Origin: CALGFI01 sp963786805
GTDB lineage: Bacteria > Actinomycetota > UBA4738 > HRBIN12
NCBI GenBank assembly: GCA_963786805.1
Contig: CAWBAK010000004.1
Coordinates: 558,001-622,000 of the forward strand
Length of the DNA stretch: 64,000 nt
Direction: 5' to 3'
Positions 58,685-64,000 of the stretch are shown here, in pieces. How positions within the stretch are numbered: position 1 is the first letter of the stretch; every line of letters starts with the position of its first letter. The position numbers and the translations under genes were made by a program. Under the pieces are notes generated by a model. That model searched no databases, was not told the origin of the DNA, and was given only the letters and a program-made list of their open reading frames with translations.

Positions 58685-59788
58685 GTGTCCGTGATTCCCA
58701 ACACGCCATCGGGTCCACCCGTTGACCGCCGCGTCGATCGCCTCGCCGCCTACAGCTGGCGGCTCCTGGTCATCGGTGCCGCCGCACTGGCCGCGGTATG
58801 GCTGGCGCGGTTGCTGTCCCCGGTCCTCATCCCGGCCGTCGTCGCGCTCTTCCTGACGCGACTCCTGACGCCGATCTCCGACCGGATCCGCCGACGCGTC
58901 CGACCGGGTCTTGCGGCATTGGCCGCGATGCTCGCGTTCCTCGGCATGCTCGTCGGCATCTCGGTCCTGATCGTGCCTCCGATCGCGGACGAGGTCGCGT
59001 CGCTAGAGGAAACCGTGACGGTGGCCCTCGACGACATCGAGGACTGGCTGGTCTCGGACTCGCCGTTCGAAATCTCGAGGGAGTCGATCGACCAGCTGCG
59101 CGTGCAGGCGGCGGAGCGATTCGACGACTTCGTCCTCACCTCACGTGGGCAGGTGGTCGACGGCGTGACGCTCGTCGCGGAGGCGCTCGCCGGCCTGTTC
59201 CTCGCCATCCTGTTCACGTTCTTCCTGCTTCGCGACGGACCCAGATTCGCGACGTGGCTGCACGAGCGCCTGGCGCCGACCCAACGCGAACCCGCACGCA
59301 GAGCAGCGACGCGGGGCTGGTTCATCCTCGGCCGCTATATGCGCGGGGCCGCGATCCTCGGCATCGTCGAGTCCGTTGCGATCGGTGTCACGCTCTTCGC
59401 CTCGGGAGGGGGGCTCGTCGCGCCCGTCATGATCTTGACGTTCCTGGCCGCCTTCGTTCCGATCCTCGGTGCTGTGGTCGCGGGCGTGACCGCGGTCCTC
59501 GTCGGTCTGGTCACCGGGGGCGTCGCGACGGCGGTGATCGTGGGGGTCGTCGCGCTCGCCGTCCAGCAACTGGACAACGACGTCCTCGCGCCATGGATCT
59601 ACGGTCGCGCGCTCGCCCTGCATCCGGTGGTGATCCTCGTCAGCGTGGTGGCGGGCGGTGCCCTCTTCGGCATCTACGGCACGCTGCTGGCGGTCCCTGT
59701 GGTGGCGGTGGCCGTCAACGTCGCGAACGAGCTCCGGAAACCGCGACCCGCGGAATCTGCGATCGAGCCCGCACCGCAGGGCGGCTGA
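58685..59788 (+). CDS. AI-2E family (PerM-like) transporter
   Basis: 367 residues with about eight hydrophobic segments: an N-terminal pair (RLLVIGAAALAAVWLARLL and PVLIPAVVALFLTRLLTPI), a soluble insert of about 75 residues (SLEETVTVALDDIEDWLV), then GLFLAILFTFFLLRDGP and the C-terminal FVPILGAVVAGVTAVLVGL and LDNDVLAPWIYGRALALHPVVIL typical of the family. Members export signals or ions; substrate unknown. GTG at 58685 has GGAG nearby; an upstream GTG at 58661 is possible. Confidence 0.88.
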   Translation: MSVIPNTPSGPPVDRRVDRLAAYSWRLLVIGAAALAAVWLARLLSPVLIPAVVALFLTRLLTPISDRIRRRVRPGLAALAAMLAFLGMLVGISVLIVPPIADEVASLEETVTVALDDIEDWLVSDSPFEISRESIDQLRVQAAERFDDFVLTSRGQVVDGVTLVAEALAGLFLAILFTFFLLRDGPRFATWLHERLAPTQREPARRAATRGWFILGRYMRGAAILGIVESVAIGVTLFASGGGLVAPVMILTFLAAFVPILGAVVAGVTAVLVGLVTGGVATAVIVGVVALAVQQLDNDVLAPWIYGRALALHPVVILVSVVAGGALFGIYGTLLAVPVVAVAVNVANELRKPRPAESAIEPAPQGG

Positions 59789-59987
59789 ACCGCCATCTTT
59801 ACTAGCACGATGGAGCCGCGGTATCTTCGGGACTGGCGTGTCCCACGCCCAACCTCGGCTCCGGCGCTCACGCCGCCGGCATCAGCGAGGCAAAGGGAGC
59901 CCAGCCCTCGGGAAGCTTGGCGGCACCCCTTCGGGTCGCGCCCGGGGAGCGTGAGTCCGCGGCCGCGGCGTGACGAAGGAGCGTGCG

Positions 59988-60662
59988 ATGACCAAGGAGA
60001 AGTCGTTCAAGCGCCACGTTCGCGAGCGCATGTCCAAGACCGGAGAGCGCTACACGGCTGCGCGGGGCCCCGCGTCTCAGAAGCGCGACCGCGTCAAGGC
60101 TGCCCGTACCAGGCTTGGGGCGGCCGCCGATCGCCCGTCCGACGAGAAGGTCAAGGATGCAACCGGCAAGAAGTGGGGCGCATGGTTCTCGATCCTCGAC
60201 CGGTGGGGCGCTCGGGAGCGCAAGCACGGGGAGACGGTCGGTTTCCTCATGGACGAGCACCAGGTCTCGGGGTGGTGGGCCCAATCGATCACGGTCGGCT
60301 ACGAGCGGGCTCGTGGGATGCGACTCAAGCACCAGCAGGCGGACGGGTTCACGATCTACGCGTCGAAGACGATCGCCGTTCCGGTCGACGTTCTCTTCGA
60401 CGCATTCGTCAACCCACGATCGCGAAGGAAGTGGCTCGCCGGCGGGACGATGTCGCTGCGGACCTCACAGCCGCCGAACACCGCACGCTTCAACTGGGCC
60501 GACGGCTCGACCCGCGTGATGGCCTCCTTCGTCGACAAGGGTCCGTCGAGATCGGCGGTTTCGGTGGCGCACGAACGGCTCCCGGATGCCGACGAGGCCG
60601 AGACGACGAAGCTCGCTTGGAGGGAGCGGCTGTCCGACCTCAAGACGCTTCTGGAGTCGTGA
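59988..60662 (+). CDS. DUF4287-containing SRPBCC protein
   Basis: 224 residues. A basic N-terminus, a DUF4287-like part around WGAWFSILDRWGARERKHGETVGFLMDEH and GWWAQSITVGYERARGMR, then a START/AHSA1-like domain (TIAVPVDVLFDAFVNPRSRRKWLAGG ... VAHERLPDADEAETTKLAWRERLSDL). This two-domain layout is common in actinobacteria; ligand unknown. ATG 59988 is preferred over GTG 59970 because AAGGAG is seven bases before it. Overlaps the end of the convergent PAS gene by 23 bases. Confidence 0.82.
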   Translation: MTKEKSFKRHVRERMSKTGERYTAARGPASQKRDRVKAARTRLGAAADRPSDEKVKDATGKKWGAWFSILDRWGARERKHGETVGFLMDEHQVSGWWAQSITVGYERARGMRLKHQQADGFTIYASKTIAVPVDVLFDAFVNPRSRRKWLAGGTMSLRTSQPPNTARFNWADGSTRVMASFVDKGPSRSAVSVAHERLPDADEAETTKLAWRERLSDLKTLLES

Positions 60663-61113
60663 GCGCGTCGGCGGCCTCGCTGGATGCCCGCCGCTGCGCC
60701 GACACGTCGACCATGACGCCCTGCCAGCAGAGCGGCTGGCCGTTCGAGCCACGGACCAGCACGGCTTCGTCATGGATCCAGACGGTCCGGCCGTCCCGAG
60801 CGATCACACGATAATCCTCGCTCCACGTCGCGCGGTCCTCGTTCGCCTGGGCGCATGACGCGATGACCCGTTCCCTGTCGTCGGGATGAAGGCAGTTCTC
60901 CCACCGAGCGGCTTCACCGAGCCACTCCTCCGGCGTGAAGCCGAGGATCGGCTCGATCTGAGGGCTGATCGAGAACGTGCGACGCGAGTCCAGGGCCTCG
61001 CAGTACGTGATCGCCGGCATGAGCTCGACGAGGGAGCGGTACATCGCCTCGGCCTCGTCGGCGCGCGCGACGAGGACGTCCGGAGCGGGGCCCTCGACGG
61101 TCGGATCGCGCAT
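60640..61113 (-). CDS. Stand-alone PAS-domain protein
   Basis: 157 residues making a single PAS fold plus PAC: YRSLVELMPAITYCEALDS, FSISPQIEPILGFTPEEWL, CLHPDDRERVIASC, SEDYRVIARDGRTVWIHDEAV, QGVMVDVSAQ. No output domain, so it probably acts through protein contact. The ATG at 61113 has GAGGAGG upstream. Divergent from the phosphotransferase gene. Confidence 0.83.
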   Translation of the reverse strand: MRDPTVEGPAPDVLVARADEAEAMYRSLVELMPAITYCEALDSRRTFSISPQIEPILGFTPEEWLGEAARWENCLHPDDRERVIASCAQANEDRATWSEDYRVIARDGRTVWIHDEAVLVRGSNGQPLCWQGVMVDVSAQRRASSEAADALTTPEAS

Positions 61114-61217
61114 GCTGGGAAAACCTCCTCGCGGGGAATATCGGCACGCACGGCGGGCCGATTGAGGTCGAGGACAGGCTTGCACGTCAGAATGGACAAC
61201 CGTTGCCAGAGGATGCC

Positions 61218-62108
61218 ATGAGCAAGATGCACGAGGACGAGGTCGATACCGACATCCAGCTGGTGTCGCGGTTGCTTGCTACTCAATTCCCGCAGTGGGC
61301 GGATCTCCCCCTCCGTCCCGTGGACCCGGCCGGCACCGACAACGCGATCTATCGGCTCGGAGAGTCGATGTCGATCCGGCTGCCGCGGATCGATTGGGCG
61401 GTCGAACAACCGATGAAGGAGCACGCCTGGCTGCCTCGCTTGGCGCCGCATCTGTCGCTGGCGATCCCGGAGCCGCTCGCCCTCGGCGAGCCCGGAGAGG
61501 GCTATCCATGGCACTGGTCGATCTGCACGTGGCTTCCCGGGGAGAACGCATCGCCCGACCACCTCGACGATCCCGTTGCGACGGCCATGGATCTCGCCCG
61601 ATTCGTGCACGAGCTGGAGGCGATCGACGGGACGGATGGACCACCGGCGGCTGGTCGCGGAGAACCGCTCGATACGCGCGACGACGCCTGCCGTGCTTCC
61701 ATCGCGGAACTCCATGGGCTGATCGATCGATCCTGGGCCGAAGCGGAATGGGAGGACGCGATCGCTGCGCCCGCATGGTCCGCGGCCCCGGTGTGGATCC
61801 ACGGCGACCTCGACGCCCGGAACCTGCTCGCGACGAGCGGCCGGCTGAGCGGAGTGCTGGACTGGGGCTCGCTCGCCGTCGGCGACCCCGCGGCCGACAT
61901 CATGGTCGCGTGGAAGATGTTCGATGCCGACGTCCGTAGGGAGTTCCGGGCCGAGATCCAGGTGGACGATGCGACGTGGTCGCGTGCGCGAGGCTGGGTG
62001 CTGTCGCAGGCCGTGATGATCCTGTCGTACTACACGCTCGAGACGAACGCGGTCCTCGTCAACGAGGCCGAGCGCTGGCTTTCGGAGCTCCTGGCCGACC
62101 CCGTCTAG
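61218..62108 (+). CDS. Aminoglycoside phosphotransferase (APH) family kinase
   Basis: 296 residues. Kinase-like fold with SIRLPRIDWAVEQPMKEHAWLPRL in the N-lobe, WLPGENAS, the catalytic loop WIHGDLDARNLLA (HGDxxxxN) and GVLDWGSLAVGDPAADI with the metal Asp. Small-molecule phosphorylation is likely; the substrate may be an antibiotic or a metabolite. ATG 61218 is chosen; TTG 61203 and ATG 61227 are alternatives. Confidence 0.88.
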   Translation: MSKMHEDEVDTDIQLVSRLLATQFPQWADLPLRPVDPAGTDNAIYRLGESMSIRLPRIDWAVEQPMKEHAWLPRLAPHLSLAIPEPLALGEPGEGYPWHWSICTWLPGENASPDHLDDPVATAMDLARFVHELEAIDGTDGPPAAGRGEPLDTRDDACRASIAELHGLIDRSWAEAEWEDAIAAPAWSAAPVWIHGDLDARNLLATSGRLSGVLDWGSLAVGDPAADIMVAWKMFDADVRREFRAEIQVDDATWSRARGWVLSQAVMILSYYTLETNAVLVNEAERWLSELLADPV

Positions 62109-62123
62109 ACGTCTGCATCTCGG

Positions 62124-62735
62124 TTAGGTGCGGTCGAACGCGAGGCGCAGCCCGAGAGCAACGAGAGCAGCGCCCGTGACACGCTCGATCGCCGTTCGGA
62201 TCGATCCGCGACGGAGGTACCGTCCGACGGAATGAAGCGCGAACGTGTAGGCGGTCAGCCACACCAGTCCCATCGCGATGAACAGCCCGGCGAGCAGCAG
62301 GAGCCGCCAGACGAAGCCCTCCCCCGCCTGCACGAACTGCGGGAGGAGCGAGACGAAGAACAGCGCGACCTTCGGATTGAGGACGTTCGTCATCACCCCT
62401 TGCCGGAACGCAGCCCACGGGCGCACCGAGACGACGGCGTCTCCCCCCTGTTCCTTCCGCCCGGCGCGGAGGAAGGTGCGGAGCCCGAGGAACACCAGGT
62501 AACCGGCACCGACGAGCTTCACCACGGTGAACGCCCTGGAGGATGCAAGCAACAGCGCCGAAAGACCCAGGGCGGCCGCGGATGCATGGATCACCAGGCC
62601 GGAACACGTTCCTGCGGATGTCGCGAGCCCGGCGATGCGGCCGCCCGCAAGCGTGTTCCGCAAGACGAGCGCCATATCCGGCCCGGGCGTCACGACGACG
62701 ACGAGGGCGACGGCGAGGAATCCCGCGAGGTCCAT
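62124..62735 (-). CDS. LysE/RhtB-family amino acid exporter
   Basis: 203 residues, six hydrophobic segments. Signature start FLAVALVVVVTPGPDMALVLRNTLAGGR with TPGPD, GTCSGLVIHASAAALGLSALL, and FRQGVMTNVLNPKVALFFVSLLPQFV, all typical. Substrates of the family are amino acids such as homoserine, threonine or lysine; not resolvable here. Confidence 0.93.
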   Translation of the reverse strand: MDLAGFLAVALVVVVTPGPDMALVLRNTLAGGRIAGLATSAGTCSGLVIHASAAALGLSALLLASSRAFTVVKLVGAGYLVFLGLRTFLRAGRKEQGGDAVVSVRPWAAFRQGVMTNVLNPKVALFFVSLLPQFVQAGEGFVWRLLLLAGLFIAMGLVWLTAYTFALHSVGRYLRRGSIRTAIERVTGAALVALGLRLAFDRT

Positions 62736-62794
62736 CAGCAGGCGATCGTAACCCCGAGGACCCCGAGGACCTCGACACCCCTATCCTCGCGATC

Positions 62795-64000
62795 ATGCCG
62801 AGAAGACCGGTCCGGCTCACGGTCCCGAGCGACGAGCTGCGCTCGGTGTTCGCCGAGCTCCGCGCCGAGCTGGAGATCCCCGAGTCGTTCCCGCCGGACG
62901 TGCTCGAGGAGGCCGCCGCGTCGGCCGCCGATCCACGTCTGCCCGATTCGGATCTCACGGACGTGCCGTTCGTGACGATCGACCCGGCGGGCTCGATGGA
63001 CCTCGACCAGGCGCTGCACCTCGAGTCCCGTCCCGGCGGCGGGTTCCGGCTCCGGTACGCGATCGCCGACGTCGCCGCGTTCGTCCGGCCCGGCGGGGCG
63101 GTCGACGCCGAGGCGCATCGCCGCGTCGAGACCGTCTACAGCCCGGACATGCGGTCGCCGCTGCACCCGCCGGTGCTGTCCGAATCCGCCGCGTCGCTCC
63201 TGCCGGACGGTCCGCGTCCGGCGATCGTGTGGGACATCGACGTCGACGCGGACGGCGAACCGGTCCGGGTCGAGGTCTCGCGGGCGCTCGTCGCCAGCCG
63301 TGCGAAGCTCGACTACCCCGAGCGTCCAGGCGGCGCTCGACGCCGGCACCGCCGACCCGATGCTCGCGATCCTGCCTCGGATCGGTCGCGTCCTCCAGGA
63401 AGCAGAGCGCGCCCGCGGCGGCTCGAGCCTGAACGTTCCGCGTCAGGAGGTCGTGTCGACCGACTCCGGCTACGGGCTTCGGTTCGAGGCACCGCTGCCG
63501 GCGGAGGGCTGGAACGCGCAGCTGTCGCTGCTAACCGGTCGTGCCGCGGCCGAGCTGATGATGCGCGGCGGCGTCGGCGTGCTGCGCACGATGCCGGCTC
63601 CCTACGCTCCCCACGTCGAGCGCCTGCGCCGCGTCGCCGCCGGCCTCGGCATCGCGTGGGCGGCCGAGGAGTCGTACGCGCAGCTTCTGCAGAGGCTCGA
63701 CGCCGGGCGATCGACCGCAGAGGCGGTGTTCCTTCAGGAGGCGGCCGTGCTGTTCCAAGGCGCTTCGTACGAGGCGTTCGACGGGAAGCCGCCGAAGGCG
63801 CCGTTGCACGCCGCGGTGGCCGCACCGTACGCGCACGCGACCGCGCCGCTGCGCCGGCTCGTCGATCGGTACGCGCTGGAGGTATGTCTTTCGATCGTGT
63901 CCGGCGAGGAGGTGCCGGCGTGGGTCCGCGACGCCCTCCCTCGGCTCCCCGACGAGATGCGCGAGGGCGCAGATCGCGGCCATCGGCTCGAGCGGGCGGT
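62795..64000 (+). CDS. RNB-domain ribonuclease (RNase II/R family), partial, one frame break
   Basis: Runs off the window. The RNB domain starts early (VPFVTIDPAGSMDLDQALHLE near residue 50, catalytic Asp cluster) without the cold-shock domains of RNase R, the short actinobacterial form. A CCCC run at 63316-63319 has one base too many; the corrected frame reads SVQAALDAG, ERARGGSSLNVPRQEV, LLTGRAAAELMM and HATAPLRRLVDRYALEV, the RNB signature with Arg residues. The last residues before the end read GADRGHRLERAV. It degrades RNA 3' to 5'. Confidence 0.9.
   Translation, partial: MPRRPVRLTVPSDELRSVFAELRAELEIPESFPPDVLEEAAASAADPRLPDSDLTDVPFVTIDPAGSMDLDQALHLESRPGGGFRLRYAIADVAAFVRPGGAVDAEAHRRVETVYSPDMRSPLHPPVLSESAASLLPDGPRPAIVWDIDVDADGEPVRVEVSRALVASRAKLDYPERPGGARRRHRRPDARDPASDRSRPPGSRARPRRLEPERSASGGRVDRLRLRASVRGTAAGGGLERAAVAANRSCRGRADDARRRRRAAHDAGSLRSPRRAPAPRRRRPRHRVGGRGVVRAASAEARRRAIDRRGGVPSGGGRAVPRRFVRGVRREAAEGAVARRGGRTVRARDRAAAPARRSVRAGGMSFDRVRRGGAGVGPRRPPSAPRRDARGRRSRPSARAGG

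Noticed and set aside
58393..58704. A 103-residue minus-strand reading in the low-GC segment
   Set aside because: Only the last 40 residues look protein-like, there is no ribosome site, and it overlaps the AI-2E start. Kept as a possible remnant, not as a gene.
1..64000. CRISPR array, insertion sequence, prophage or integrase
   Set aside because: No spaced repeat series, transposase, terminal inverted repeats with target duplications, or recombinase motif was found. The only repeat series is the 27-base tandem pair at 13212.

Overview
The window is about 70% GC, nearly fully coding, and starts most genes with ATG or GTG behind purine-rich ribosome sites. An MptB-type polyprenol-phosphomannose mannosyltransferase, a UsfX-like anti-sigma factor beside a SigF/SigB-type sigma factor, a galU-moeA-moaC-GlpR/SepX-like cell-division neighbourhood, and FmdB, DUF6104-like and DUF6328-like proteins all point to a member of the Actinomycetota. 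No cultured genus is recognisable; an environmental lineage or a metagenome contig seems likely. At least thirteen single-base frame breaks in ten otherwise well preserved genes, many in short G or C runs, look more like consensus sequencing error than decay.

Layout. 0-7.2 kb: DNA repair glycosylase (tag, broken), an FAD amine oxidoreductase, proline dehydrogenase, truncated haemoglobin, several envelope membrane proteins, a set of very small proteins, and tRNA-Ala(CGC). 7.2-13.2 kb: a translin-family protein, a GlpR/SepX-like membrane protein, moaC, moeA (possibly the divisome gephyrin-like protein Glp), galU, a serine-tailed FmdB protein and methylthioadenosine phosphorylase. 13.3-20 kb: an SAF-domain protein, undecaprenyl-diphosphate phosphatase with a probable CTG start, a DM13 protein, then a two-component system leading into a membrane-anchored sulfite-oxidase-like molybdoenzyme and a fasciclin lipoprotein. 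20-31 kb: TldE/TldD, two polytopic membrane proteins (one MptB-like), a lytic transglycosylase, an ABC-F ATPase and homocysteine methyltransferase.

31-47.3 kb is a general-stress region. It carries a SigF/SigB-like sigma factor, its UsfX-like anti-sigma factor and a divergent STAS antagonist. About 3 kb further on lies a second partner-switching set: a 1594-residue PAS/GAF sensor with an RsbU/SpoIIE phosphatase domain, a STAS protein and a canonical RsbW-type kinase. Around them sit a TraR/DksA-like protein, haemerythrin, topoisomerase IB, a BON protein, a metallophosphoesterase, a nucleotidyltransferase, a class A penicillin-binding protein and small membrane proteins. Several have upstream sequences matching the SigB/SigF promoter pattern (GTTT, 14-16 bases, GGGTAT/C or GGGAAC), suggesting a compact regulon around its own sigma factor.

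47.3-56.7 kb: a membrane class III nucleotide cyclase, metF, lysA, a second two-component system, and a copper/PQQ redox group (two cupredoxins, a PQQ-type sugar dehydrogenase, a DCC thiol protein). tRNA-Arg(CCT) at 56.8 kb is followed by about 1.8 kb of visibly lower GC with an ATP-pyrophosphatase and an ABM-like protein, probably acquired. 58.7-64 kb: an AI-2E family transporter, a DUF4287/SRPBCC protein, a PAS protein, a phosphotransferase, a LysE exporter and an RNB-domain ribonuclease cut by the window end.
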